Assembly: GCA_001871435.1 (NCBI GenBank)
Contig: MNVC01000045.1
Span: 1 to 44,271, forward strand
Reading direction: 5' to 3'
Source of the DNA: Candidatus Magasanikbacteria bacterium CG1_02_32_51
Lineage (GTDB): Bacteria > Patescibacteriota > Patescibacteriia > Magasanikbacterales > UBA922
DNA length: 44,271 bases
Part shown: positions 15,125 to 23,514 of the stretch, in pieces
Layout: each line of letters starts with the position of its first letter
Position numbering within the stretch: position 1 is the first letter of the stretch
Program-made: the position numbers and the translations under genes
The notes under the pieces: model-generated
Databases searched by the model: none
The model's input: the letters and a program-made list of their open reading frames with translations, nothing else
What the model was told of the DNA's origin: nothing

Positions 15125-15150
15125 CGCCCAAGGCGGACCCGCCTTGGGCG
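15125..15150. repeat. GC-rich palindrome
   Basis: CGCCCAAGGC and GCCTTGGGCG are perfect 10-base inverted repeats six bases apart. The module resembles TCCGCCCAAGGCGGA at 17426-17440. It lies just upstream of the RluD promoter. Confidence 0.75.
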
Positions 15151-15180
15151 GGGAACCAAGTAGAGTATAGCAGAAAACTC

Positions 15181-15209
15181 TTGTTTTTTCAAGTCTTTTG
15201 GGTTATACT
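15181..15209 (+). promoter_or_regulatory. Promoter of the RluD-like gene
   Basis: TTGTTT (15181-15186), 17-base spacer, TATACT (15204-15209). The predicted start near 15216 leaves a leader of about four bases before the ATG at 15220. This excludes the in-frame ATG at 15211 and supports near-leaderless translation. Confidence 0.65.
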
Positions 15210-15219
15210 CATGTTACTT

Positions 15220-16194
15220 ATGAAAAATACTAAAAATAGACAAATTTTCCCAGTTCCAGAAGATAAACGTGCTGAGCGTTTAGATGTTTTTTTGGCTGAA
15301 CAGACAGCTATAAGTCGTTCACAAATTCAGAAGATGATTATCTTAGGACAAGTGACTATTGATGGTAGAACTCCAAAAAAAGCTGGAGAAAGGCTTACCT
15401 CAGTCAAAAATGTTGAAGTAATAGATTTGTCAGAAAAATCACAATCTAGTAAAAAAACAAATAAAAAATTACCCAAACTAGAAATATTAGGAGAAACCAA
15501 AGATTATATTGTGGTCAACAAACCAGCTGGAATTCTTGTTCATCCAACTCAAGCAGGTGAAACAAATACTCTTAGTAATATTTTGGTTGATAAATATCCA
15601 GAAATAAAAAAAATAGGGGATAACGAAGTACGACCAGGTATTGTTCATCGTTTGGATAAAGATGCTTCTGGAGTGTTGATTGTGGCTCGTAATCAAAAAA
15701 GTTTTTCTAGTTTAAAAAGACAGTTTCAAGAAAGACAAATAGATAAAGTATATAGTGTTTTGGTTTATGGAGAATTTAACAAAGATTATAACACTATAGA
15801 TTTTGAAATTGACCGAGGTGATGATGGTCGGATGGTATCTAGACCAAAAATAGACAAAATGAAATTAAGAAATATTACCAAAATTCAAGATGGTAAAGAA
15901 GCTTTGACTGAATATTGGGTAGAAAAAAAATACAAAAGATTTACTTTACTAAAGGTTAAAATACATACTGGTAGAACACATCAAATTAGAGTTCATATGT
16001 TTGCCATTGGTCATCCTGTTGTAGGAGATAGACTTTATATCAACAAAAAACTTATCAAAAAAAGTGATCAAGAATTGAATAGATTATTTTTGCATGCTAA
16101 ACATCTTGAATTTACAGATTTGCAAGGTAAGCGTGTTAGTTTTGACAAAAATATTCCAGTTGAATTGAAAAATTATTTAAAAAATTTAGTTTAA
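15220..16194 (+). CDS. RluD/RluA-type 23S rRNA pseudouridine synthase
   Basis: Isomerises uridines in large-subunit rRNA. From the ATG at 15220 the protein has 324 residues, normal for RluD. An S4 RNA-binding domain comes first (AERLDVFLAEQTAISRSQIQ, about 15-75), then the synthase domain with the catalytic-Asp motif HRLDKDASGVLIVA (about 146-159), and KIHTGRTHQIRVHM with GHPVVGD near 250-270. Longer in-frame extensions upstream run through the tRNA relic and are not credible; the promoter position also fixes the start at 15220. RluD (helix 69) and RluC cannot be separated with certainty. A GTCATCCCGA palindrome follows. Confidence 0.9.
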   Translation: MKNTKNRQIFPVPEDKRAERLDVFLAEQTAISRSQIQKMIILGQVTIDGRTPKKAGERLTSVKNVEVIDLSEKSQSSKKTNKKLPKLEILGETKDYIVVNKPAGILVHPTQAGETNTLSNILVDKYPEIKKIGDNEVRPGIVHRLDKDASGVLIVARNQKSFSSLKRQFQERQIDKVYSVLVYGEFNKDYNTIDFEIDRGDDGRMVSRPKIDKMKLRNITKIQDGKEALTEYWVEKKYKRFTLLKVKIHTGRTHQIRVHMFAIGHPVVGDRLYINKKLIKKSDQELNRLFLHAKHLEFTDLQGKRVSFDKNIPVELKNYLKNLV

Positions 16195-16213
16195 AAATAA
16201 ACCAATTATATTC

Positions 16214-16266
16214 GTCATCCCGAGCGGAATGAATGAACGATAGTGAATGAATGTAGTCGGGATGAC
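16214..16266. repeat. GTCATCCCGA palindromic element
   Basis: GTCATCCCGA (16214-16223) and TCGGGATGAC (16257-16266) are perfect 10-base inverted repeats around a 33-base centre containing GAATGAATG twice. No T-run follows. It sits between the RluD-like and gmk genes. Confidence 0.75.
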
Positions 16267-16301
16267 TAATTTAAAAGCTATTCTTCTTTAAAACATTTTT
16301 T

Positions 16302-16892
16302 ATGGAAAAACCATATTCTATTATCATTATTTCTGGACCATCGGGGGTAGGGGAAGATAGTATCATCGAAAAATTATCAGATAGAATTGTTTTAGAAAGA
16401 GTAGTAACAACCACAACTAGGCCAATGCGTCCTGGTGAGACTGAAGGTCATCCATATTTTTTTATTAACAAAGAAGAATTTTTGGAAAAAGTGAAAAGTA
16501 AAAAATTTTTTGAACATGCAGAGGAATACAATGGACATCTCTATGGTGTAACTTTTGATGAATTGAGAAGGGTAGAAAATAGTAAAAAAGTAGGTATTTG
16601 GAAAATAGAATACAAAGGAGTAATCAAAGCCAAGAAATTGATATCAAACATCGTTGCCATATTTATAAATGCCCCATTGGATGTGTTAGAAAGTCGTATT
16701 AGACGTCGTGACAAAGCCGATGATGCCTATGTGGCAGAGAGGATGAAATACACCAAAGAATGGCTAAAATATCGTAATATCTATGACTACGAAGTAGAAA
16801 ATACCGAAGGACGATTGCTTGAATCAGTGGATAAAGTTGAAAGTCTGATTAGAGACCTCTTTCCTCTTGACAAAAAGGGAAAAATTTTGTAA
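16302..16892 (+). CDS. gmk: Guanylate kinase homologue with altered P-loop
   Basis: Guanylate kinase phosphorylates GMP to GDP with ATP. The 196-residue length and most family motifs are right: TTTTRPMRPGETEGHPYFF (about 37-55, GMP binding), FFEHAEEYNGHLYGV (about 69-83), and a lid with RIRRRDKADDAYVAERM (about 131-147). The Walker A loop is odd: GPSGVGEDS (residues 12-20) instead of GPSGxGKST, so the phosphate-binding Lys is Glu18 and the next Ser is Asp19. The codons are unambiguous (GGG GAA GAT AGT). The protein may use a modified ATP site or be inactive; no second gmk lies in the window. bL19 follows. Confidence 0.85.
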   Translation: MEKPYSIIIISGPSGVGEDSIIEKLSDRIVLERVVTTTTRPMRPGETEGHPYFFINKEEFLEKVKSKKFFEHAEEYNGHLYGVTFDELRRVENSKKVGIWKIEYKGVIKAKKLISNIVAIFINAPLDVLESRIRRRDKADDAYVAERMKYTKEWLKYRNIYDYEVENTEGRLLESVDKVESLIRDLFPLDKKGKIL

Positions 16893-16935
16893 AATGTCTC
16901 TGCAATTCAAATTTAGATTATTATAAATTCTGTAT

Positions 16936-16956
16936 GTTGGAGTAAATACTACCAAC
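16936..16956 (+). promoter_or_regulatory. Hairpin in the bL19 leader
   Basis: GTTGGAGTA / TACTaCCAAC forms a hairpin with one bulged A, 20 bases before the rplS start and without a T-run. Ribosomal protein L19 leaders are known autoregulatory sites in other bacteria; whether this is one is unproven. Confidence 0.3.
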
Positions 16957-16976
16957 CTCTCATAAAATAAAATAAT

Positions 16977-17378
16977 ATGTCCAAAGAAATCAAAGACATC
17001 CGAGATGAAATCAAGTCAGGAATGATTGTCAGAGTTCATCAAAAAATAAAGGAAACAAATGCTAAAGGAGAAGAAAAAGAGCGTATTCAAATTTATGAAG
17101 GAATGGTAATTGCTGTCAAACATGGCAAAGAATCTGGTGCTACCATGACTGTTCGTAAAGTATCTGATGGCATTGGTGTAGAAAAGATTTACCCTGTCTT
17201 TTCCCCAGTTATTGACAAGATTGAGCTAGTTCGTCAAATGAAAGTAACACAATCTCGTCCATATTTCTTACGAACTTACAAGAAAAAATTGAAAGAAGTA
17301 AAACAAGAAAATGGCAAAGAAGTAAAAAAAGAAAAAATTGTAGCTAAAAAGGAAGAAACAAAAGTTGAAGCTAAATAA
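16977..17378 (+). CDS. rplS: Large-subunit ribosomal protein bL19
   Basis: bL19 lies at the interface of the 30S and 50S subunits. The core (about residues 10-100) is typical: GMIVRVHQKIKE, ERIQIYEGMVIAVKHG, TMTVRKVSDGIGVEKIYPV, FSPVIDKIELVR, and YFLR near the end. At 133 residues it is slightly longer than usual because of a lysine/glutamate-rich C-terminal tail (about 100-133), probably disordered. In many bacteria rplS follows rpsP-rimM-trmD; here it follows gmk instead, so the usual operon is broken. A strong terminator ends the transcript and a candidate leader hairpin precedes it. Confidence 0.95.
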   Translation: MSKEIKDIRDEIKSGMIVRVHQKIKETNAKGEEKERIQIYEGMVIAVKHGKESGATMTVRKVSDGIGVEKIYPVFSPVIDKIELVRQMKVTQSRPYFLRTYKKKLKEVKQENGKEVKKEKIVAKKEETKVEAK

Positions 17379-17391
17379 TTTTGAAAAATTT

Positions 17392-17418
17392 AAAACCACT
17401 CTTCAAGAGTGGTTTTTT
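17392..17418 (+). terminator. Intrinsic terminator after rplS
   Basis: AAAACCACTC, loop TTCAA, GAGTGGTTTTTT: a perfect 10-bp stem with a T-run 13 bases after the rplS stop. A-rich on the other side, so it may also serve the convergent gene at 17523. Confidence 0.9.
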
Positions 17419-17425
17419 GTTTGAA

Positions 17426-17515
17426 TCCGCCCAAGGCGGACAAGGTTTAATTCTTCATAGCTTCAGCCAGAGGACTGATCAGCCTTGGGCACAATGCTGT
17501 GAGGTAATTCATTAA
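17426..17515. repeat. Composite of nested palindromic repeats
   Basis: TCCGCCCAAGGCGGA (17426-17440) is followed by ACAAGGTTTAATT (17440-17452) and closed by GAGGTAATTCATTAA (17501-17515). The last two flank a hairpin in a shorter copy at 26955-26997. Here the interior additionally holds a decayed CAGCCAGAGG...GATCAGCC palindrome of the kind found in the tRNA relics. Confidence 0.7.
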
Positions 17516-17522
17516 TTAAAAT

Positions 17523-17804
17523 TTATTTTTGTTCTGCAAGACAAATATGGACTTCAACCCAACCACGATAAGAGTAGGGTGTGCCACCAATTTTTTGGCA
17601 CTCAGCTTCGTCAGTAATTCCTTCGTAGATTTTTACCATATATTGTTCTCGTGGATTAGGACAATAATCGCCACAGGCAAAATGATCAACTATTGGAGGT
17701 TTTTGTATTTCAATTATTTTTGGATTTTGTTTTTTAGGTAAAAATACAAAAATTAAGATAGTTATAATTATTAAACTAATTGTCAAAAAGATTATTTTTT
17801 TCAT
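17523..17804 (-). CDS. Small membrane-anchored protein, unknown
   Basis: A 93-residue protein with one N-terminal membrane helix (about 3-21, MKKIIFLTISLIIITILIF) and an exported tail of about 70 residues containing four cysteines (HFACGDYCPN, EAECQKIGG, HICLAEQ). The pattern CGDYCPNPREQYMVKIYEG suggests a small compact disulfide-bonded domain. The first helix has no cleavage site or lipobox that I can see, so it is probably an anchor. I do not recognise the family. Substrate formation by the DsbA-like protein in this window is possible. It is convergent with rplS and separated by 440 bases from the next minus-strand gene upstream. Confidence 0.65.
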   Translation of the reverse strand: MKKIIFLTISLIIITILIFVFLPKKQNPKIIEIQKPPIVDHFACGDYCPNPREQYMVKIYEGITDEAECQKIGGTPYSYRGWVEVHICLAEQK

Positions 17805-17863
17805 GAGTTTATTTTATTTATATATCTAATCTTAACACTCTAAAAAACTATTTGCAACTTTTT

Positions 17864-17889
17864 AAAACAGAACTTTTCAGCTCTGTTTT
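17864..17889. terminator. Terminator-like hairpin upstream of the 17523 gene
   Basis: AAAACAGA / TCTGTTTT with an extra CT/AG pair beyond one mismatch and a TTTC loop. On the minus strand it could end transcripts coming from the BRO operon or from the element at 17973; no plus-strand gene precedes it. Confidence 0.4.
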
Positions 17890-17972
17890 TGTTTATTATA
17901 TCATAGAAAAAATTGAAAGAAATAATTCAAATACAATGTCTTTACTTTTTATAACTAAAAAGTAACAAAAAG

Positions 17973-18062
17973 TTTTGAAGGGGAAAGAACTCGCGTTTTC
18001 TCGTGTAGGTAAGGTCAAAATTCATCTAGCGACGCACGCTCAAACAGCTTTCCCCCTCAAAA
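17973..18062. other. GC-richer structured element, possible ncRNA or repeat
   Basis: TTTTGAAGGGGAAAG (17973-17987) pairs with CTTTCCCCCTCAAAA (18048-18062) over 15 bases with one mismatch, enclosing a 60-base loop that contains ACTCGCGTTTTCTCG and GCGACGCACGCTC. It is far GC-richer than its surroundings and lies in the 443-base gap between the minus-strand genes at 17523 and 18248. I see no reading frame in it. The rest of the gap is AT-rich and shows nothing I can name. Confidence 0.5.
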
Positions 18063-18247
18063 TCCCCGGAGTTATTTGATTTTATTTTTTATTTTCACGT
18101 TTTTAGTGCTATAAAGATAAAAAATCATGAAAAATAGGGATTTTCACGATTATTATTTAGTAAAGTGCGTTTTTTGTTCATTACTTTCTAATTATTAGGA
18201 ATTTTTAGATGTTTGAGTTGTTGCATTTTTTGCAATAATTCAAAACT

Positions 18248-19090
18248 TTATGACAAAGTTTTTTTTGTTTTTTTGTTAGCTAAAAAATTTTCACCAGTTA
18301 CTATAGATTTACCAGTTTTTTGTTCCAAAGCTCTGCGAGCATCTTTGGCTATTTTGCCACCTTTTTTGGCAGGCACTTTGTTTTGTTCTAATCCTTCTGC
18401 CTTGGTATGATCAGCAATTTGACGAGTAGATAATTCTGCTAGAGCTGTGAAAATCAACTCGGCTTCAGTCATGTGATCTCGTAGATTTTGAGTTTTGAGT
18501 CCTTTCAAATTTTTGTGATCTTTCACTGACAATTCTGACCACTCTTGATGAATAATATTGGTTAGTATGGCAAACTCGTCGCCTTTTTTTACACCATGAT
18601 CACTCCAATAGTCAGTCAACTTGTTTCTGGTTTCTTGCCTCATCATTCTTTGTTGGATCCATTTGGTGCTTCTACCTTGTTTTTGCCAATATTCACGTGA
18701 ACGGTTGAGAGCTTTTTCTGGATCTATCATTTCTTGCATCCTTTCATAACCAACTTTGGCGAGCCAAAGTTTGATTGGTTCGGCTTTTTTGCTAGGTATA
18801 GATTGAATTAGCCTCAACAAAGTTTCGACATCAGCGACGTCTGTCTCTCTCATTTTGCTGTCTTGAGCTACTATTTTCAACCGGTGACAATTTGTCACCA
18901 CTTCACTTCCTTCTTGTTTCAGACGTTCAGATAGTTTATTCCAATATTTTCTGGCAGTTTGATAATCAAATTGTTCAGTGAGAATAGCTACAATATCCAC
19001 AACTGAAAAATACCATATTTCTTTTTTTTCATCATAAATACGACGGACTTTGAAATTTTCAAAGATAGACAAGGAAGTTTTATTTTTCAT
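18248..19090 (-). CDS. BRO-N / DinD-like protein
   Basis: A 280-residue protein with an N-terminal BRO domain (about 8-105: SIFENFKVRRIYDEKKEIWY, then FSVVDIVAILT, and a C-terminal VETLLRLIQSIPSKKAEPIKLWLAKVG) followed by a helical part resembling E. coli DinD (NLRDHMTEAELIFTALAELS; AKKGGKIAKDARRALEQKTG). BRO domains bind DNA and are common in phage antirepressors; DinD is a damage-inducible protein that inhibits RecA activity in vitro. Thirteen bases separate it from uvrA upstream on the same strand, so both are probably on one message, which points to DNA damage rather than phage control. No LexA-type operator was seen. Confidence 0.8.
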   Translation of the reverse strand: MKNKTSLSIFENFKVRRIYDEKKEIWYFSVVDIVAILTEQFDYQTARKYWNKLSERLKQEGSEVVTNCHRLKIVAQDSKMRETDVADVETLLRLIQSIPSKKAEPIKLWLAKVGYERMQEMIDPEKALNRSREYWQKQGRSTKWIQQRMMRQETRNKLTDYWSDHGVKKGDEFAILTNIIHQEWSELSVKDHKNLKGLKTQNLRDHMTEAELIFTALAELSTRQIADHTKAEGLEQNKVPAKKGGKIAKDARRALEQKTGKSIVTGENFLANKKTKKTLS

Positions 19091-19103
19091 ATATTTTTTA
19101 ATT

Positions 19104-21932
19104 CTACAAAATATTCTTCAAATACTTTCCAGTCCAACTTCTTTTCACTTTTATTACATCATTGACTACACCTTGTGCTACAACTTCGCCACCTTCTTTG
19201 CCACCCTCAGGGCCTAAATCAATAATCCAATCACTAGATTTGATAATGTCTAGATTGTGTTCAATAATAAGTACAGTATTGCCTTTGTCCACTAGTTGAT
19301 TCAAGACATGTAAAAGTTTTTTGATATCTTCAAAATGTAGACCAGTACTTGGTTCATCAAGAATATAAAGAGTCTTGCCAGTTGAGCGACGAGAAAGCTC
19401 AGTAGATAGTTTGATACGTTGGGCCTCACCACCGGAGAGAGTGGTGGCTGGCTGACCAAGTTGTAAATAACCTAGTCCGACATTGCGGAGGATTTGCAAT
19501 TTCTCAGCAATGTTTTTGTTGTGCATGAAGAATTTGTAGGATTCCTCTACAGTCATATTGAGAATTTCAGCAATGTTTTTTTCTTTGTAGTGAATTTCAA
19601 GAACGTCTTTGGTATATCTGGTGCCATGACATTCATTACACTCTACATAAACATCATTCAAAAAATGCATAGGAATAGTGACATAGCCTTCGCCACCACA
19701 AGCTTCACAGCGTCCATCACCCTTCACATTGAAACTAAAAGTACCAGCACTATAGCTAAACATTTTTGACTCTGGTAGTTCAGAAAACAAATCGCGGATG
19801 AGAGTAAATATTCCCGTATAAGTAGCAGGATTACTACGAGGAGTACGACCAATGGGAGTTTGGTCAATAGTAATAACTTTGTCAATATTACTTAGCCCTT
19901 TGATAGCTTTGTGTAGACCTGGTTCATCTTTGGCACGATAAAATCTTTTGGATAATTCTTTACTCAAAATATCAAGAATAAGTGTAGATTTGCCAGAGCC
20001 AGAGACACCAGTAATACTAACCAGTTTGCCAAGAGGAATTTTTACTTCAATATTTTTCAAATTGTTGGCTTTGGCTCCTTGAATAATTATTTCTTTGCCA
20101 TTGCCTTGGCGAGGTTTTTTGGGAATATCTATTTTTTCTTTTTTGCTCAAATAGCGTCCAGTCATAGATTTACCATCTTTTTTGACTTGAGCTGGTGTAC
20201 CACAAGCCATTATTTCACCACCATATTCACCAGCACCAGGACCAATATCAATGAGATAATCAGCGGCTTCCATAATAGCTCGATCATGCTCAACTACGAT
20301 TACAGTATTACCAGAGTCGCGCAAAGATTTCAGAGTTTCAATCAGTTTATCATTGTCTTTTGGATGTAGACCAATAGAAGGTTCATCAAGAATATAGATG
20401 ATGCCAGATAATCCTGCTGATAGTTGAGTAGAAAGACGGACTCTTTGAGATTCACCACCAGATAGTGTACTGACTGAACGATCAAGAGTAATGTAACTAA
20501 GACCAACTTTGTTGATGTGGTCTAGTCTGCGTTTGATTTCTTTGGCAATAGAAGTAGCTACTTCTTGTTCTTTGATATCTAATTTTTTTAGAATGTCAGA
20601 TTTTTTATTTTCAATACTAGTAAAGAAAGCTAGAGCTTCACTAATACTCATTTCCACAATATCTGAAATACTAAGATCAACAATTTTAACATAAAGACTT
20701 GCTTCTTTCAGTCTTTTCTTGTTGCAAACTGAACAAGATTTTTCGTGCATGTAAGCTTCAATTTCTTTTTTGACATATTCAGATTTACTAGTCAAATATT
20801 TGTTGGTAAGATTTGGTATGACACCCTCGTAAATGGTTTTCTTGCCGTTGAGATCATATTCTTGACCATCTGTGCCATACAAAAGTATAGACATTATTTT
20901 TTGAGATAGTTGTTCAACAGGAGTATCTATTGAAAATTCGTGAGTCTCAGCTACTTTGGTGATCAGTTCTTGGTAGTGTGTTTGATTACCAACTAATCTA
21001 GTCCATGGTTGGACTGCACCTTCAGCAAGCGTGAGTTTTGGGTTTGGTATGACAAGATCAGCATCTACCTCTAGAGTTTTGCCAAGACCAGTACAGCGTG
21101 GACAAGCACCATAAGGACTATTGAAACTGAAAGTGCGTGGTTCAACAGCTTTGAAGGTGCCAGCACATTGGCTACACATTGGTATTTCTGAATAGCTGAT
21201 TGTTTCATCTTTGTCTCCATCGTATAATTTTGCAAAACCATTGGAATAATCAAGAGCCTTTTCAATATGAGCAGACAAATCACTAGCTGGAATCTCACTT
21301 AGTTTGTCAATCAAAATATCTATGTCATAGAGATAAATAGGGTTGAATTTGAAATTACTTAGATTTTTTATTTGAACTTTGACGCCATTAATCAACAAAT
21401 TACTATAGCCAGTCTTTTCTATTTTTATTTTCAAATTTTTCAAATTTATTTTTTGTTGACGGATGACAGGGGAGAGAAGTAACAGGGCTGGATTTTTTTT
21501 CTTTTGTTTACGAATTTCTTCAATAATTCTGCCTTTATTGAAAAAGTCCACAGGGATGTGGCACTTCGGACACCATTGTTTGCCAATGCGCGCGAAAAGT
21601 AACCTCAAGTAATCATAGATTTCGGTAGTAGTGCCGACAGTAGATCTAGGATTTTTGGCAAAGTTTCTTTGGTTGATGGCGATAGTAGGGGACAAACCTT
21701 GGATCTCGTCAACATCTGGTTTGTCTTGCATATCCATAAATTGTCTGGCATAAGCATTGAGACTCTCAGCGTAGCGACGTTGACCCTCGGCATAAATAGT
21801 ATCAAAAGCCAGAGAGGACTTTCCTGATCCGGAAAGTCCGGTGATGATTGTGAGTTTGTTTTTTGGTATTTCAACTGATACATTTTTCAAGTTGTGGACT
21901 CGGGCGTTGATAACTTTTATTTTGTCTGGCAT
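19104..21932 (-). CDS. uvrA: Excinuclease ABC subunit A
   Basis: ATPase that recognises bulky DNA lesions with UvrB. Full length at 942 residues with the two ABC modules: Walker A GLSGSGKSSL (about 32-41) and GVSGSGKSTL (about 640), two LSGGE signatures (TLSGGESQRVRLS, TLSGGEAQRIKLS), and two LDEPS Walker B motifs. Zinc elements are present: CPKCHIPV in the insertion region, CSQC/CPRC in module I, and CEAC/CNEC near 735-760. It is the third of four closely spaced minus-strand genes; the gap to the pilin gene is 40 bases and to the BRO gene 13. uvrB and uvrC are not in the window. Confidence 0.98.
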   Translation of the reverse strand: MPDKIKVINARVHNLKNVSVEIPKNKLTIITGLSGSGKSSLAFDTIYAEGQRRYAESLNAYARQFMDMQDKPDVDEIQGLSPTIAINQRNFAKNPRSTVGTTTEIYDYLRLLFARIGKQWCPKCHIPVDFFNKGRIIEEIRKQKKKNPALLLLSPVIRQQKINLKNLKIKIEKTGYSNLLINGVKVQIKNLSNFKFNPIYLYDIDILIDKLSEIPASDLSAHIEKALDYSNGFAKLYDGDKDETISYSEIPMCSQCAGTFKAVEPRTFSFNSPYGACPRCTGLGKTLEVDADLVIPNPKLTLAEGAVQPWTRLVGNQTHYQELITKVAETHEFSIDTPVEQLSQKIMSILLYGTDGQEYDLNGKKTIYEGVIPNLTNKYLTSKSEYVKKEIEAYMHEKSCSVCNKKRLKEASLYVKIVDLSISDIVEMSISEALAFFTSIENKKSDILKKLDIKEQEVATSIAKEIKRRLDHINKVGLSYITLDRSVSTLSGGESQRVRLSTQLSAGLSGIIYILDEPSIGLHPKDNDKLIETLKSLRDSGNTVIVVEHDRAIMEAADYLIDIGPGAGEYGGEIMACGTPAQVKKDGKSMTGRYLSKKEKIDIPKKPRQGNGKEIIIQGAKANNLKNIEVKIPLGKLVSITGVSGSGKSTLILDILSKELSKRFYRAKDEPGLHKAIKGLSNIDKVITIDQTPIGRTPRSNPATYTGIFTLIRDLFSELPESKMFSYSAGTFSFNVKGDGRCEACGGEGYVTIPMHFLNDVYVECNECHGTRYTKDVLEIHYKEKNIAEILNMTVEESYKFFMHNKNIAEKLQILRNVGLGYLQLGQPATTLSGGEAQRIKLSTELSRRSTGKTLYILDEPSTGLHFEDIKKLLHVLNQLVDKGNTVLIIEHNLDIIKSSDWIIDLGPEGGKEGGEVVAQGVVNDVIKVKRSWTGKYLKNIL

Positions 21933-21972
21933 ATTTGTTTTAGTTTTGTTTATGGCGTTAGTTTCTATTTAC

Positions 21973-23508
21973 TTATTTTGGTGGGGAATAGCCAAATTTT
22001 GCATAACATCTGGTAAAGTCAGATAGATTATCCACATCACATATCTTGTCTATATCAATATGAAAATAAATACCTTTTTTTAGTTCCTCAGCTTTTATCA
22101 AGTATTTGTCTATAATATTTTTTGAGAGGACTTGAGCTGCTGGTTTTGCATATGGTTTTAGAGCAATGTTAAGGGCTGGGCTTAAGAAAAAATCAGTCAT
22201 AGAAATACCCGTACCAGTGGAGATAAAAAGATCATCCTCTAGATCATCCCCATCATCAGCTAGATCTATTGCTTGTCCTGTTGCCCTATCAATACCAAAA
22301 TAATGTTCATCATTATTGAAAGATCCTTCTTCGTTGATAGAGAGAAAAAGTACAAAACCTTTGATTTCGCCGTCTCCACTACAGTAGTTATGGTTTATTT
22401 TTGATGGTGGTATAATTGAGAAAAACTCTTGAATTAGTTTGTCACTATTTATGTAGATTTCTTCGCTAGGATCTTTGGTGTCTATACTTAAATCTTCAAG
22501 TTTACCATTTTTACATACAGCTTTTATGTCTATATCATTTTTACCATCATCCGTTAGCCATTTCCATTCCCATCCTTCACCAAATACAGTACTTAAAATA
22601 ATGGCTAAAGTATTTTTTTGAACGAAGTTGTCTGTAACAGATGAAGAATAGACAATACCAGCTATATTGGCAGTATTACAGGCTTTACTACTAGCTATTG
22701 GTTTTTGGTAGCAAACTTGTCCATCACTTAGACACGAATTTCCTCCACAAGTCTGTCCACCAGTTTTATTCACATAATAATCATTGCCACAGATTGAAGT
22801 TTTGTCGGCTGTAGTACTATCGGGAATAAAAAATTTTGCACTTGCCAAATCTGTGGGTGGAGTTGTTGCAGATTGATTTTTTGCCAAAGCTATCATGGTA
22901 ACTTTTTTGGGACCTTGATCCAAACTTTCACAATTTACTGGAGCAATACCACTAGTATTGATAGCCCAGATACTTGGTAACCTAAGCTCTACCAGATAAG
23001 GATTGATAGTCTTGAGGATTGTAAAAGACAATGCCATGAGTACTAGTCCAGTGATGGCTCCGTAGATTTTTTTCTTGGCTTGGCCGACTGTATCAGAATT
23101 GCCACCAGAAAAAATATACATGACACCGGCGACGATGATGACCATCACGGCAATTACTGAACCGATTATGAAAGCGTATTGATAAATGAATTTTATGAAT
23201 TCACCAATATTACTAAATTTTGTTCTGCCACCAAAAGATATAGAAGTAACAGTCTCTCCGGCCGGTAAACAAAAACCAATATTTCTACCAGTGAAATCTT
23301 TACCATCAGCTCCTGTTTTACAAGCCTCTTTGGCATCCATATGTAGGTCGGCGCTATAGAATCCACCAATGGCATCAACAGAGCCAAAAGTTTCTCTGAA
23401 TTTTTTACAGTCCTCTTCCAGCCAACATCTTTGGTCTAATGCTGCAAAGCTTGTTTTTGGGATTAACAAAAAAATTAATACTAAAGTGAGAAATATTTTT
23501 TTCTGCAT
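21973..23508 (-). CDS. VirB2/TrbC-like pilin membrane protein with large exported domain
   Basis: A 511-residue protein with a signal peptide (about 1-22, ending SFAA), a short cysteine-containing exported segment, two membrane helices (about 107-130, IYQYAFIIGSVIAVMVIIVAG; and about 147-165) separated by the loop GGNSDTVGQAKKKIYGA, and a long exported C-terminal region (about 170-511). The helix-loop-helix matches the CPR-type T4SS pilin-like family (VirB2/TrbC), in which pilins are usually only about 100-150 residues. The extra domain has about ten cysteines (CGGNSC, CYQKP and others) and no recognisable fold. The DsbA-like gene starts the same run six bases upstream, an obvious source of disulfides. 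Confidence 0.7.
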   Translation of the reverse strand: MQKKIFLTLVLIFLLIPKTSFAALDQRCWLEEDCKKFRETFGSVDAIGGFYSADLHMDAKEACKTGADGKDFTGRNIGFCLPAGETVTSISFGGRTKFSNIGEFIKFIYQYAFIIGSVIAVMVIIVAGVMYIFSGGNSDTVGQAKKKIYGAITGLVLMALSFTILKTINPYLVELRLPSIWAINTSGIAPVNCESLDQGPKKVTMIALAKNQSATTPPTDLASAKFFIPDSTTADKTSICGNDYYVNKTGGQTCGGNSCLSDGQVCYQKPIASSKACNTANIAGIVYSSSVTDNFVQKNTLAIILSTVFGEGWEWKWLTDDGKNDIDIKAVCKNGKLEDLSIDTKDPSEEIYINSDKLIQEFFSIIPPSKINHNYCSGDGEIKGFVLFLSINEEGSFNNDEHYFGIDRATGQAIDLADDGDDLEDDLFISTGTGISMTDFFLSPALNIALKPYAKPAAQVLSKNIIDKYLIKAEELKKGIYFHIDIDKICDVDNLSDFTRCYAKFGYSPPK

Positions 23509-23514
23509 AGTATT

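Noticed and set aside
14995..15219. N-terminal extension of the RluD-like protein in frame upstream
   Set aside because: It would translate the hairpin-filled tRNA relic and a palindrome, has no similarity to the family, and lies upstream of a good promoter with its start near 15216.
17973..18062. tmRNA or RNase P RNA
   Set aside because: No tRNA-like ends, tag reading frame or conserved RNase P core motifs could be recognised.
18248..19090. Prophage marker because of the BRO domain
   Set aside because: No integrase, capsid, tail or lysis genes surround it, and it is joined to uvrA; the C-terminal part is DinD-like.
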